Source: Prunella strophiata (taxonomy: Eukaryota > Chordata > Aves > Passeriformes > Prunellidae). Taken from it: DNA of 64,000 bases. The stretch spans positions 21,503,001 to 21,567,000 of the forward strand of contig JAZBQD010000027.1 in NCBI GenBank assembly GCA_036583965.1. The letters are read 5' to 3'. Each line of letters opens with the position of its first letter. The stretch's first letter is position 1. Position numbers and translations under genes: made by a program. Below, one piece after another: positions 35,001 through 50,000 of the stretch. Under the pieces are notes generated by a model. It searched no databases and was not told the origin of the DNA. It saw nothing but the letters and a program-made list of their open reading frames with translations.

Positions 35001-38000
35001 TAGAAAAAAGACCCAGACACCTTCAGAGAAAAGAGATGTGTTTCATGACAGTATTGTTGTGGTTTTTTTGGTTTTTTTTAATTGCTGTAGGTAGAATCAA
35101 GGTTTACCTTTCCATTAGGTCATTCTGTTCCATGTCAGGATTTTGACAACATCAATCCATGCCTTCCCTGTGACAAGTATCATGCTGTAGAAGCAGAATC
35201 CCTAAGGGAAAGAAATGAATGCAGGTGCAAACAAAACAATATTTTCATGTACCAAAAATCCAATGCTGAAACTTCTGAAATGTATGATTTTTTTTTTTAG
35301 TGCTTTATAGCTTCCATCTGGGAATGTCTATGGATGGAATTCCAATGAATTGTATTTTTGGTCTTAGCAGAGGCATTACAGTAGATAACTTTGAAGGATC
35401 CCTTTGAATCCAGACTGTTTCATGATATCATTTCTCTTGGAAAGTCCCTTCAGCACAAATGTTTGTAACACTGAAAATCAGGATCTGGTTGTCTAAGTTA
35501 ATTTTTGAAACAAAAGATGATGAATATGTTATTATGGACGATATTAATAATTATTATTAATTTTATTAGGTTTTGTATCATCTTGAAATGAGCTTCTTTG
35601 AAGTATACAATGAAAAAATTCATGATTTGCTTGTCTTTAAAGCTGAAAATGGACAGAAGAAACAACAAGTAAGTTGCTCACAAAATCAAGTATCTGCATA
35701 ACCTTTAAGGAGTGGCATTTATTCTGAAACAAAAAGGCACTAATGACAAGTGATCATTGTTTTTTATCTAAGTACCTTAGTTGTGAACAATGGGATTCAA
35801 ATAAAAAACAAATGAAAATATAAAAATATCACCACATGACTTAAAGCAAAATGCTTGTCACTGGAGAAATGCTAAGCAATGCTGAAATAGAAACAAAATG
35901 ATTCAGTAGAATCCATCAAAAAAGTTAAAATCTCCCTTATCTGCAAAATGAAGATGATCTCATCAGCCTTTATAAAAAGCCTCCAAGGATATATCTAAAT
36001 CTCCAGCTTATAAGAAGAATCTTCTGTACAAAATAACTTGAGTTATAGTCTTGTAATTTAGATGGAGTTTTCTTTTTTTGTTTCCTGGTTGTCTCTTAAG
36101 GAGCTGCAGGAGGGGGGAAAGGAACAAGATTGGACTGATGAACTAGTTAAGGATCACTAGTTAAACCAGTTTAGCTAGTGTTTAGTGGTTGTGTATTAGA
36201 ATATGTAAAACCGTAAATTAAAGAGATTTGTCTTAAGCAGTGTATGTAAGGAAGGAGTTTATTATGTCTGATTTATAAAAAAAAAGTGCTTTCTGTGCTT
36301 TGACATTGAGCACTATCCTGGCCAGTTGTGTGTAGATTAAATATTAGTTTATGATAGATGCAACAGATGATATGTAAAAGTTGATATGCAACATCCAACT
36401 TGCTGTTGAAATAAGTCCTTTTAACCTAAGCTTATGTGGACTTCTTATAAACAAATTAAGACTCTACTGTCTTGTCTAAAGCAGGAGTGATTTCAATCTG
36501 AGTTTTGTCAGTGATTTTGGGGTAAGCTACTTAGAAACATAATAGATTTATGTTATAGATTCTTTTTTAAAAGATATTCCTGAGTACTAGATCTAACTAA
36601 TGCACTCCTAATAATTTTTATTTTTAAATTATTCTCATCAGCTTCGTGTAAGAGAACATCCAGTATTAGGACCATATGTGGAAGGCCTGACAGTGTAAGT
36701 CTTAACGGTACTTATTTTTTAACAGATGTATGGTGTAATCCTGAAAAGAGATATCTTTAGGCTCTATGAAAACTTGTGTATTCACCAGTAAATTAAGCAA
36801 GATCCCAGTGCTATGTAGTTTTAGAAAAATGCATACCCAGGGGTAGCTAGATATATTTTCTTAATTGCCTTAGTGAAATCTAAAAGTGTGGAAGTCTCAA
36901 GACAACTGCAGTTTTCATAATGTATTTGTATTCTGTCTTTAACTGGGAAAATGTTTCAGAACTCAGGCAGCAGGGAAATATATAGAAAGAAAACTGTCTG
37001 AACCCAAACTTTCTAATTTTTCCCCCCACTCTAGGAATGTTGTCCGTTCTTACTCTGATATTCAGGTAAGAGTTTTTTGGTTACTAAAAGGGAATACAAT
37101 TGTTTCTGCCTGCTCCTTTTCTGCTTACTGCTGAAAAGTAAATTCTGTGGATGGGAAGCAATGTTTAACAGACTGTCCTGTAGTTTGATATTTCAGCTGA
37201 TTTTGTAAGAGTGATGTAGACTAGTCCTGTACAATGGAGCTGAGTAGATTTGTACAGTCAAGTGTTGCTGTTCACATTGTTATTTCTAACTTCTATTTTA
37301 ACTTTTAAGTCCTCTCTTATTATCATAATTTGTCTTAATAACTGTATTTGCAAACATTTAAATCTTCAGTTAACCATCCAAAGTAGGGTTTGGTTTCATG
37401 TCCTTATTTTTGTCTTTTACAGAGTTGGCTTGAACTAGGAAATAAGCAGAGAGCAACAGCTGCTACAGTAATGAATGACAAGAGCTCTAGATCTCATTCT
37501 GTCTTCACCCTTGTCATGACACAAACCAAGGTATTTCTGGGTTTTTTTTTTGTATCTGTTCAAATCTGGTAGTAAAAAGTTCTCTTGTGTCCTGCCTACA
37601 AAGTTGTGAGAATATACTTGAAGATCTTTGAGTAAAGCACAGGGCACTTTAACATGGCTTTCTACACCACAAAACTTGTTTTATTTTACATGCTTTGAGT
37701 AGATTCCGATGTCTTTGTGCTAAGTATATTTAGAGCAGCAGTATAAATATGTCTAGGCTGACAGATCTAGGAGTAGTTCCAAGCTTCTCAGTGTGAGTTC
37801 TGAGATGTAACAGGAATCCTAATTGAGGCTAGATTGCATTTCACACTGCTGCCAACACATCTTAGCTTCTAAGAAGGTTAGGATGTGTGAGGTGTGTGGC
37901 TGTGCTGAGTTCCTGCAGGCAACAAACTGGGGCAGTGGTAGGAAATGCAATTTCTGCTCAGTTTCAACACACTTCACTGAATAAATGTTTTCTTGCTTCA

Positions 38001-41000
38001 GGATGCCTCTTCTCCAAGTGTCTCCAGGATATAGGGACAACTCCTCATCTGATTTACAGATGCTTAAAAGACAAAACCTGACTTAGTGACATGAGCCCGA
38101 AGACAGAAATGGAATAGGTAGAGCTCCTCAGGAGTCTACAGACTGTCAGTTTTCTCCATTGACAAATGACTTGTTGGTTTGGGGGATTTTGTTCTTGGTT
38201 GAATTTTTTGTCCCAGTTTCCTGGATTTTCTCCTTTCTTCTTCCCCTTGCCATTCTCACCATTACATAATTGTTTTTTCTCTGTCATAGCTGGTCTTGAG
38301 TTTTTCCATTGACTCCTTAACTGATCTTCATTGGTCTAAGTCAGTAACAGCTTACTGATTTGCATGTTTATTGGGTAACTGCAGTTGGATTGACTGCAGT
38401 CATCAAACTTCAGATCCAAACCCCTGGTTTGGTAATCTGTTGGGTTTGCAGTTTATGCTTGTGCAGTTATTCAGCCTCAGCTAACTGATACTATGGTTAT
38501 AAATCTGAGCTTAGTCTCCTTCGAGGGATATACACAAGAATATCCTTTCAAAAATTAAATGGCAGCATGAAATTTTAATGTATTTATTGTGAACAGCTTG
38601 TCCAATTTCTGCTTATCCTCAGGCTTTTTTTTTTGGTTTGAATGCCAGCATCTCTCTTTCTTTTCAGGTAGAATTCATGAATGAAGAACAGTGTGATCGT
38701 AGGCTCACCAGTCACATAAATCTAATTGATCTGGCTGGCAGTGAATGCTGTACAAAGGCTCAGACCACTGGAGAAAGGCTGAAGGTAAATCAAGAGTGGA
38801 AATCTGTGGAAAAGGCTTGACTCCTAAGAAGACTCTTAAACTCCAAAGCATGCTCACCTAACAGGACTTTTGGGCAGGAATTGTAGCTATAAAAGGATGT
38901 GTATAGCCCTTATGCTTATTAGTATTACATCACATTTTGCCAGTGAGAGTGGGTGGCTTGAAGAAGCTGTTTGGACTGTGCAGTGTGGTAGATCTTGGTT
39001 AGAACACCTCTCCCCATTTTATGTAGGTCTAATGATCCTGCAGAAGGAGGGAGGGGAAACTGTTTATGTGACTTTGGAAATCATGAATCCAATATCATGT
39101 GGAGTTGAGGCTTGCCCCTTTTTGGGGCATCTAATTAAACAGATTTTTCAAATAAGAGACTGTACTTCAAGCTGCCTTCGTAAGTTTGATGGTTCCTAAC
39201 ACTACTTATTTTAAGGGCAGGGTCTTTGTTCTTTCCAAATGAAGATGCTCTTCCATCTTATTGTTTTTTTAAATAACTGGAGACATCTAATGTGGTACAG
39301 CTGTAGCATACATTGAACAAATGTAATTAGTCAAAAGTATGGTTGATAACATCACACATCAAACTGCAACTGTATTATAAATATTTTAATTTTTGCTTTG
39401 TGTAGGAAGGTGTGAGTATCAATAAATCACTGTTGACCCTTGGAAGGGTTATTTCTGCACTGTCCAAGCAATCTCAAAATGGAAGGAAAACTTTCATTCC
39501 TTACCGGGAATCTGTCCTTACTTGGTACGTACATTATATAGTGATCAAGGCTTTCTGAGGTTTTGGTTTTCTCATCTATTCATGAGGCACCTCTTCCCAT
39601 CCTGTCTCCCTCTCTCTCAAATGACCTGTGGAGAGAAGAAATTAGCTTGTTACATCAGATAAAGATCAAACAGGAGCTTGGTTTGTTTTAAGCATCTAAC
39701 AATCCCTCTCAAATAAGAAGCAACACCCTGGGTATTTTGTATTTAATCTGTTCCAATTGGGAGGTTTTGAATATTTCTGTTGGTGTGAGGGCCAGGGATT
39801 GACTGATATTCTCTTGTCCAATGAAGGCTGTTAAAGGAAAGTCTTGGTGGCAACTCCCAAACAACCATGGTAGCCACAGTGAGCCCAGCTGCCAGCTGCA
39901 CGGAGGAGACGCTCAGCACCCTTCGCTATGCAAAACAGGCTTGTTCAATTATCAACATTGCTAAAGTAAATGAAGATGTGAATGTCAAACTAATCAGAGG
40001 TGAGCTTGACATCTGCAGTCTTTCAGGGTTCTCATTTGCCATATGTGTTTAGCTTATTTCTTATAAAAGCTATTACTACTAATATTCTCTTGTGTTGACT
40101 GACCTCTTGTCAACTAGACTAATACACCTTGGGATGTCTTCCTTTTAGTATTATTGTTCTTTATGAGCTTTTTTATTTTCCAAAATGCTGGTGATATCTT
40201 GGGCTACACTTGAGAACCAGAAATAGAGAAAGGTGTTTTGTTTTAAATAAATAACAGGATTAATTTTGTACTATTGTACTGAAGTGTATTTTGCCTTCAT
40301 TTTTTACACGTATTGTATGTCTGGTTTGTCTCATGTAGAGTTAAAAGCTGAAATTGAAAAACTGAGGGCAGCTCAGAAAAGTGCTCTGAACACTGATCGT
40401 GAAAAATACAGGCGGTATTTGCAGGAAATAACATCTCTGAGGGTAGAATTGCGCCAGCAGGAGAGGAACATGGCAGAAATGCAAAGGTCAGGCACTCGTT
40501 AATGTCTTAATTTAAAATGGAAATGGTAAAATTTATATGCTGTAATCTTCTCCTAATATGTTATACTATTTTCTCTATATATTAAGGGCCTGGAAAGAAA
40601 AGCTTGAACAAGCAGAAAAAAGGAAATTGGAAGATATAAAAGAATTGCAGGTACATTTTTTTTTCTATAGGACATAATACAGGAAATATAACCTCAGCAA
40701 ACCTTGCAGAAGAGTGAGAATAGCTGTAAGATTTTGTTTCCTTAAAATTCACCTTGCAACAGATTGCTGTGACTTCTTTGAAAAATTTAATGTAGATATT
40801 TGAATGCATAAAATAAATTGTTTTTTTAATGCAGAGCTCTTTTTTTAACTAGAAAGCTGGAATTGCATTCAAAATGGACAATCATTTACCAAATCTTGTC
40901 AATCTCAATGAAGATCCTCAGCTTTCTGAGGTGCTGTTATATATGATCAAAGAAGGAGAAACTACAGTTGGAAGGTGTACACCAAATTCAAAACATGATA

Positions 41001-44000
41001 TCCAGCTTTCTGGAGTGCTGATTGCTGATGACCATTGGTTTGTACTGTTTTTTTTTTATATTTTAAGTTTCTTCTTACCCTTCCCTTTCTTTTGGAGTCG
41101 CTCTTCCTTCTGGCAGTAACAAAATATGGTCTTCTAGCCAAGACAGTACTATGCAGGGATATTTTTTGTACTGCTCAATGATTAAGGCAGCTACCTTCTG
41201 TTCCCTCTAGAAATCTGCTAACTGAGGTAGTTTAGTTTCTTTGTTCATTACATTCATGTAGCAAAGGTTTCTTCTGCAGCATTTCTACAAGAATAAGACC
41301 TGATCAAATGATGCTGTGTGATAGATAAATGTTACATTAAGTTCAGTGGAAAAGTGAAATGCCTTGACAGTTCTTAATTTAATAAAAATAGACAGCAGCT
41401 TGGCTCTACTGCAGAAATATTGCTTAAAGTGCATTCCATAGAACTGATCCCTGAAAAAATGCTGTAAGAAATGTAACTAATCAGTTACTAAAAACACCAA
41501 AGTCACATTATCAAAGAAATTCTCAGGTGGCAGGGTATTGCAGTAATTTTCTAGCAGTGGATTCCTAGATATAAATATCAGTTCTCTACCAAAATATAGG
41601 TTGCCATTCATTAGTTATGTGTGTTGTACCTAAATAGTGTGAAGACAATACACACCTAGGAAAACAGTAACATATAAAACTTGATTTTTAGTCTACTAAG
41701 AAACGTCACTTACAATTATCACGAGCTACTAATACTGCAATTGTTTCTTGTTTTCAGTGTTATTAAAAATACTGTTGGCAAAGTAAGTATTATTCCACTT
41801 AGAGAAGCCAAGACATATGTAAATGGGAAATGCATTTTGGACCCAACAATTCTGCATCATGTAAGTAATTGCTCTGGTAGTAGTAATTTGTGCCTGTGTG
41901 GGTTTCTTTACTTTGTTAATATCTCAGCTTCAGACTGCAGGTTTTCTGAGAATGCTCTGTAACCATAAATATTTGTCTCTTCCTCTTTGATTTCTAGCTT
42001 CACTTGCATGTTTTAAGAACTGAAAATTTGCTTATAAATCTTAAAGTTTTAGCAGAATTTTTTTCCTCCCAAATAGGGTGATCGAGTCATTCTTGGGGGA
42101 GACCATTATTTCAGGTTTAATCATCCAGCAGAGGTTCAGAAAGTTAAAACACCTTCTTGTGGGACTTTGTCTTTGCATGATGGTCCAAAAGATTTTGAAT
42201 TTGCAAAGAATGAGCTACTTATTGCACAGCGAACACAGTAAGTATTGATTTTTCTTGTTCTGAAAATAAGTGCAGTTGTTAATTCAACCATGCTATTAAT
42301 TTTAGAAGTAACTGAAGATTATTAATTATTTCATGATGGGGAAAGTAGGAAAATAGCAACTCCATTTATAATGGAAGTCACAGACTTGGCTGAAACGATG
42401 CACACCTCTAAGGTTCAATCACCACAAACTAATCCAGATGCCAACAATGTAGACCACTATTAGAGAAACACTGAGCTCCAGGGGTCCCCAGAGTAGTGTA
42501 TCTCTTTAATTATGTTTCTCTCCAAGTGTATGATGAGTCTGAAAATGACTTTTGACATTCTAAAGAGATTTAAAGTCTGAAAAGTAAATGCCTTAGGAAA
42601 ATGAGAAGAACCCAAAGTAATAACCTTAGGTCTTCTGTGAGGGAGAATTTGAGAAACAGTGAAATGTTATTTGTACTTACTTTATTATGTAAACCACAAG
42701 ACTCATTGATTTAAAATTTAATTTTGCATCTTAATGTGATTTAGTGAGTTTCCATCGCAGTCTTTAAATTTGTGAAAATGATGTAATAAAATAAAAATGG
42801 AAATTGAGTGGATTTGAAATTCTGGAATGTCTTTCATATTTATATTGGAAGTGTCTACATTTTGTCCGTGAAATCAAAACCATGTAAAGGATGTAAGTTT
42901 TTTGTTAAAAAAAAAATTAAACCCTCATGACAGAAAAAAGATGCATACAGATTATAATCTTATAAGAGACAAACAGCAGCAATCTAAATGTACAACACTT
43001 GTAGGCTTGAATCAGAAATTGAAGAGGCACGACTCAAAGCCAAGGAAGAAATGATGCAAAGTGTCCAAATAGCGAAAGAGATGGTTCAACAAGAACTGAC
43101 CTCACAAAAAGAAGCATATGAGAGCAAAATAAAATCTCTGGAAGCAGAGGTGGTGAGTTGTCACTGCATCATTAGATGAAATATATCAATAAAGTAAATC
43201 AGAAACTGTAATATGTGGTATCTGGTTTTCGGTGCTTGATTGGGCTTGGTTTGTGTGGTTTTGGTTTTCTTTTTCTCTTGCATATTACAGCAGCATGTTA
43301 GAGAATGCAAAGCTTCATTCTTAAAAAAAAGAAAAAAAGTTAGCCTTAGTAATAGAAGAAGTTATAAATTAGTTATCCTCTTCAGAGTTATTCCAGGGAT
43401 TGTAACTTGTAAGCAAAGAAAAATACCTACAGAATTTACTTTTATTGTTTGATGTTTTTAATTTACTGTACTGGATTGATTAATACAGTTTTATTTTTTC
43501 TTTCCAAGCTTGCATGCTGCTTTGTAATTGTTTTTTTCAATACAGTTGCAACATGCATAAGTTGGCATAGAATAGTACACCATGGTAAAAAAATAATGAT
43601 GTATCTCATATCTATAGAAGACCTAAAGTGATGCTTATCAACTGGGGTATAACCATTGCTGACATTGGGCTGTGTAGTTCAGAGGCTGCAAGTTTTAAAT
43701 GTATGGAATATCTGCCTGAAGGATGGGTCAGAAATGCTGTGGAAGGACTATTCCTCCTCTCACTTTTTCTTTTTGATATTAGAGAGAAGAATCTCGTAAG
43801 AAGCAAATCCAAGAACTGAATAACCAAAAAGCTACAACTAAAATACAGGAGCTGGAGAAGGCAAAGAAAAGCCTTGAGCTAGAACTCCACTTCAATAAGA
43901 AGCGTTTAGAAATGGAGACCTTAGCTACCAAGCAGGTGATTGGAAAAAAAAACCTTTTAAGGCAATAAACTCTGGTTTGGTCAGGGGGCTTTTTTATGTT

Positions 44001-47000
44001 TTTTGAAAAATAAATTATTGTAAAGGAAATTATTTAAAGTACTTCTATGTGATTTTATGCAGAAGAACTCATGCTTTGTTTGCAACCTGAGTATGTTAAT
44101 GTATTAATGCTGGGGATTAACTAATGCTGACCTTATTTCTTAAATAATGTGGATGGTTTTGTTCCTGCACCAAAATTTAGCAACTGTTGCCTTTGGCAAA
44201 AGTTATTACTCCAGACATTAATGTAAGTAATGACTAAGTCTTGGCTGGTGTTCATATATATCTGACTGCTGCAACAAATACAGCTTTTTAAGAAAGCCAT
44301 TCCTTTTTAATTCCAGTTTTTTTTTTGAGCATTGCAATATGTAAGCAAACCCAGAGTGCTGTCAGTATGAAAATTAATTATTTTATATTAGCATAGCAGA
44401 TGTCCAGTATAAAATTAATTTTGTGAGTCTTTAAAATGCCAGGAACAACAACAACAAAAAAAAAATAGCTTCAACAAGCAGCATTAAAGGTTTTAGATTT
44501 ATTTTTTTACCACTTCCCATTTTCCTCCAGGCTCTAGAAGACCATACTATTCGTCATGCAAAGATAGTGGAAGCTCTGGAAGCTGAGAAGCAGAAGATTG
44601 CTGAGGAAATACATGCCCTTCAGAAGAATCCTGGGAGTGGGAATAAACCAGTGATGAGTATGTATATGCATAATGTTACAGAGGCAATGCTGGATTCTCT
44701 TTCTCAGTGGGCATGGGTGATGGATATTGATATAGGAACTTTTTCTGTTCCACTAATACTTCTCTAGTGATCCTCAACAAGGAGAGCCTTCTGGTTGTTA
44801 CAATCCTTTCTATTCATCAGCTGTATGTATTGGACTGTGTTAAAAGCTCTGTTTAATCACACTCAGGGTGGTTAGGTGGACATACCTGTAGTCTGTATTT
44901 ATTCCAGTTACTTGAAAGTCCTTCCCTGTCTGTCTCCACTGGACAGGCATCAACTCATTGGGGAAACTGGAGTAACAGAATTCATTTTCTTCAGTTTCTT
45001 ATCTTGGATTAATAATAATAATCCAGATAGTATATCTGGATTATATCATAAGACTAGATACTATATTATCTAGTCTTATGCCTCTGTGTTTCTGAAATAC
45101 CCTTTACCCAACCATTTAAAAGGGTTATTACTGAAAGGGTAATGTTTTCTCAATATGTTGGGAATTCTTGGAACTATTGTTGCCTAAATTACTTTTTTGC
45201 TTTTGGGTTGTGGTTTCTTTTCTGCCCTTTATTTTTTTAACCCTGAAGTTGTTGCATCACATTGTTTGGTTCACTAAATCAGTATGTTCTATATTCCTTA
45301 TTAGTTCCACTAAACTGGAAGTCTCTGAAGCTGTCTGTGATGATTAAAGAGGCTAATGCCATTAGCAATGCATTAGGGAAAAACACTGTTTTCTGCAGGT
45401 CAGTATCTGAGTTACCTAATTATAATGTGTATATGTAATAGTTATATAATATTTGTGTATATATTTGGGGTGGATTCAGGATGTGCAGTGAGCTAGTTAA
45501 TGTTTCTTTTAACAGTCCTGTGTAATTGAACACGATGCATTTATTTTCCAAACTATTGTTAGTTAAGTGTGTAGCTGAGCCTTCGTATTTTGAAATGGGA
45601 ATTTCTAATTTGAATTTTAGATCAAAACTTTAAAGGTATGGTGTAGACAGATAATTTTGAATTTAGTGTGCTTTGGAGGTAAATCTTCTGATGCCCATGT
45701 CCATCTTACTTTGGTTCATGTATTAAAGTGGTCCTAAAGCACACTAGCTGACATGCATGATGTCTGAAGAAATTTCTGTGTGTGTGTCATGTTTTTAGTC
45801 TCTGTATAATCCTACCTACAAGTATCACATTTATTTTTGCAATATTAATGGGTTTTTTTGTCTTGATTTTTGTCTTTTTTTTTTAACTTTCTCCAATTCT
45901 TAGGCATGATAAAACTGATGATAAAACAGGAACAGTGTCTTCTATTCAGGTGCAGGTTCGTAACATCAAACTGGGAATAACAACTTTTTGGAGCCTAGAG
46001 AAATTTGAATGTAAACTAGCAGCAATGAAAGAACTCTATGAGGTCAGTAAGAATTGAAGAAGAACCACTAGTAATCAGTAATCTTTTGTCAAAAATAAGG
46101 TTTTGATAATGCATACAGGAGGAAAATCATGGTGATTTTTTGGGTTGTGTATCTTAAACAGCAAGACACATGACTACTTTTCACTAAAAACATGCAGATG
46201 TTTGTCCATCAAACAGAAAGAATACAATAGAAACAAATGACTTCATTCAGGTCATTTTGTGTAGAGAGTAAGAAGCAGTAAAGCAAGGAATGCTTTGTGA
46301 TTCTTTTGGTTGTTCAATTGTTTTATATTGTAAAAGAACTTGAATTTCTAAAGGTATCACTTGAGTTTGCATTATTATGTTCTATTTATCCATATGTTGA
46401 CTACTTTATCACTTTTTTTTCTATTTAAATCTCCTCCCCTGTGTTTCCTTTACTTTTTCAGAGTAATGATAGAAATAAAGCTGTTGTTGATGTGTTTTAT
46501 GATCCTGATGATGAGTGGGAACCTGACCTTTCAGACAGCTCCATTTCCTGCCTTTCCAGAAGAAGGTAAAAGTAATTTGTAGCTACTCTCCTATGCTTAA
46601 AACAAATCAAAAAATTGTGTAGCTATCTAAATATGCTTTTGTTCCACTCTCATACACTGTGTTATCTGGTGAGTCTTCTCTTGTATTCACTTATTCTCTT
46701 GGATTTCCTCCATGGACAAAAAAAAAGGAACAAAAGTTGTATGTAGAGCTTTCCAAAGCATCAGTGTAGAGTGAAATGTGCAGTTTTTAATGTTTCCTTC
46801 CCCCTTCTATACTATCAAAGCATTGTTTTTAAGGAGCACATGGTCTGGGACCTTGCATTTGTAGTTTTAGTCTTATAACAATATTTATAATTGACTCACA
46901 TATTTGTGCAAGCTGTAGCTCATCATGTAAATGCTTGAGAAATGCTTTTCTTTTCAAAGTTTTTAATGTTCTTTTATCATCCTTTCTTAGAAGTAGAAGC

Positions 47001-50000
47001 TTCATGAAGAACAAGAGAATTTCTGGATGTTTGTCTGAGATAAAATTGCAATCTATTCAGAATAAACAGACTTCCTATATATCAGGTACTTGCTAAATGG
47101 CAGAACGCCTTTCATTTCATACTGAGAATTTGAACTTACTACATGTATAAAACATAGGTGCTTCTGATGGTTGTTTGAAAACTGTGGGTTGGAAAGCAAA
47201 ATTAAAAATGGTCTGGTTTTGATACCTTCAAATTTATAATGTCAAGCTGTTAACAGCAGGGGTTTCTGTATTTTTGGTTATCCTTTCTTAGGGCAAAAAC
47301 TTCATGACCAGCACTTTATGAGCCTAATTTAAGAAATTTATCTAAAACATTACTCTGCTTAACTATGTGGGTTAACTGGAGAAAGAGGCTGAATCCTGAG
47401 ACAGTAATATAGAGACTTCATTTGCTTGAGTTGTTGCTATTCATTCAGTTACTGAGGTTTCCCCAAGCTTTTGGCCAGGTTTTACAACCTTTTTTCCCCT
47501 GAAGTATAGAATACTTTAGTCTTCCAAATATTTGAATGCATTCATTTATTTTAGATTGGTTGGATTTTATTTTTTATTTCTCTGTAGCTTTGATTGTTGA
47601 AACAAATGTATTTGTGTTAAAGAATTGTGCTATGGAATTTGTCTTTGTACTAACAGAACTTATAAACTATTTAGAACATTTTACACATCTTTTCTGAATG
47701 ACTGTCTTGAGTAGGTGAATGTCTATATACAAGTCATTACAAAGACACATGGACTGCTCATTCCTATGAAGAGTTTCATGGATATATGTTTTCCTTTTAC
47801 CTTGTACAGGTTCACTGAACAAGTCCAGCATCTGCTCAAGTATTTCTGAATTGTTTCTTCCTGGAATTTGCAAGGAATCTATAAGTTCAGCTTTAGATTT
47901 GCTGGAACAGAATCATGAAGGAGGAAAAAGCATAGCAGATAGTCTCCTAACTAATTTGTTAATAATTTTTTCTGGAGCATCTGCCATTTCAAAAGCCTAT
48001 GAACAGCAAGATGAAGAATGTCAGGAGAAACTGTAAGTCTCATTTTCATAGTGGTTTAAACATTTCTAATGACTTGTCTTTCAGATGCACAAGCATTTAT
48101 GTGTTTGTCAGTCACAAGAATTAATGTTCCTGTGTTTATTTGCAAAGGAGATGGATCTGATAGATCTCTTTCTCTTGTAGTTTTCTCTCTTGATCGTGCT
48201 GCTCAGTCCTACAGCATCAGAATTATCTCTGCTTTTGACCAGATTGTGGTTATAAGTAAACTCTGGCTTAATAATGTCCAAAAGTGTCCTGGATCTAGAA
48301 AAGTTGATGATGAAATGAAACAGGAAATAAAGAACTTGGGAGGTTATTTACAGTTGCTGTTGCAGGTAAAGCATATTAAAAAATTCATCTGTGTATGGAA
48401 AACTTCTCTGCATTAATGTAGTATTTATAATAGGCTTGCTAAAAGCATTTAAATGTCCAGTGTGTGTAATGACAAACCAATGCACCTAAGGAAGATAAAT
48501 AGCCAAGGCTGAATTTTTTCTGGCTAAGCTGGTAGCTCCCTGTGCTAGTGGAGAGTAATTCAGGCCTTCCTGTGCCCAGGCTCTGACAGAAGCATTGGTT
48601 CTTACTTCTAAAATGGTAAAATTAAACATGGAATAAGAGCAAATGATAGTTTAGACTGTGAAGTGCTGCTGTTTATAAACACATAAACCAGTGTCCAGTG
48701 AATATTATTTTTGTGCACACTACAGCCTTGTGAATTTTTTTTTTTTTTCCTTTTAAAACTATGTAGTATAATGGTATGGTTGCTTGGCATGGTTTTTTAG
48801 CTGTGATAGATAAGCCATTGGAAATAGGAAGATGTAAGGCTGAAAATGCCTGAGTATTGTGTGCTAGGAACTCTTGCTGTGTAGAAAGTGTGTATTCTTT
48901 GACCAGAGGTGCTTTCTGGCATCAGTGAAAGATGTGCCTTTGTTTCCCAGGGGTGTTCTTCAGATATATCCTCGATGGTAACAGAAGCATGGAGCAAAGT
49001 AAAACAAACAGTAAAACAAACAATGAAATGCATTGGACACTTGGCAGTAGTCACAACAACTGATATTTCATTTCCTGAAGAGAACAACATTCCTGCCTCT
49101 AGTTTACAGGTGAAGAAATGTTTCTTAGAAATACTGATTATAAATAGTAATTCTAGTGTTGAGGTCACACTTACTATATGTAACTGTACTCAGGAGCAAA
49201 TTGTTCCGTATACCTACTTCATCAACTGAATTAAGTGTATTTAGAGTTTATCTAATACTTCAAATTTAGGGTGAAAATGGATGTATTAATACCCTTGACT
49301 TTTTTTCCTTAAAAAACACAACCTTTAAATCTGTGTAAGTTTAACCCATGAAGAGAAAGTAGTGTACAGTGCTTTTAGGACTGTACCTGCACTGAGATGA
49401 TACAAGTCTATCTGTTTCACTAAAATTCACTACTTATATTTTAGTAATCTGTATCAAGTACCACAATTCAAGTACCACACTGAATATACAAAAATCTGAC
49501 CTGAGCTCCTGTGGTCCAAGGAAGACATGTCTCTGAATAGACCTGCACTGAATAATTTGCTGGAAACAAAATTATTTCTAGTGTACTGTAGATAATCTTT
49601 TTTATTTCAAGACCACATGAGTTTCTTTAACCATTGCATTTGGAACCTTTGTTTTAAAGGAATTTGTACTTGCCATTTATGATGGAGTAGGCTCAGGACT
49701 GGAGTGTCTCATTGATGCTGTACAGGAGAAAGCAAGAATAGTACAGAAAGAACTTGTGAAACGATGTCCTCAAAATGAGGTGAGATGAAATGAAGATTAA
49801 AATCTGTGACTATATCTCGGAGGCACTTGATCATGCTTTGTTTCTTGTGCTTTTGTTTTAAATCATGAAGATGATACTGTAGGGACTTACACAAAGTAGA
49901 GAATAAGGTATAAGGAATAAGCACCATAGTTAAAAATATTTCTGCAGCTGTTTGAAAATTCCAGAAGGGAAGTTAGGGTACCCCTTTTGAAGCACACCAC

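Noticed and set aside
48999..49022. 12-base tandem duplication in KIF14 exon 26 (VKQT twice)
   Set aside because: The segment has the same length as in human KIF14, so it is not an insertion; the repeat looks coincidental within a helical tail.
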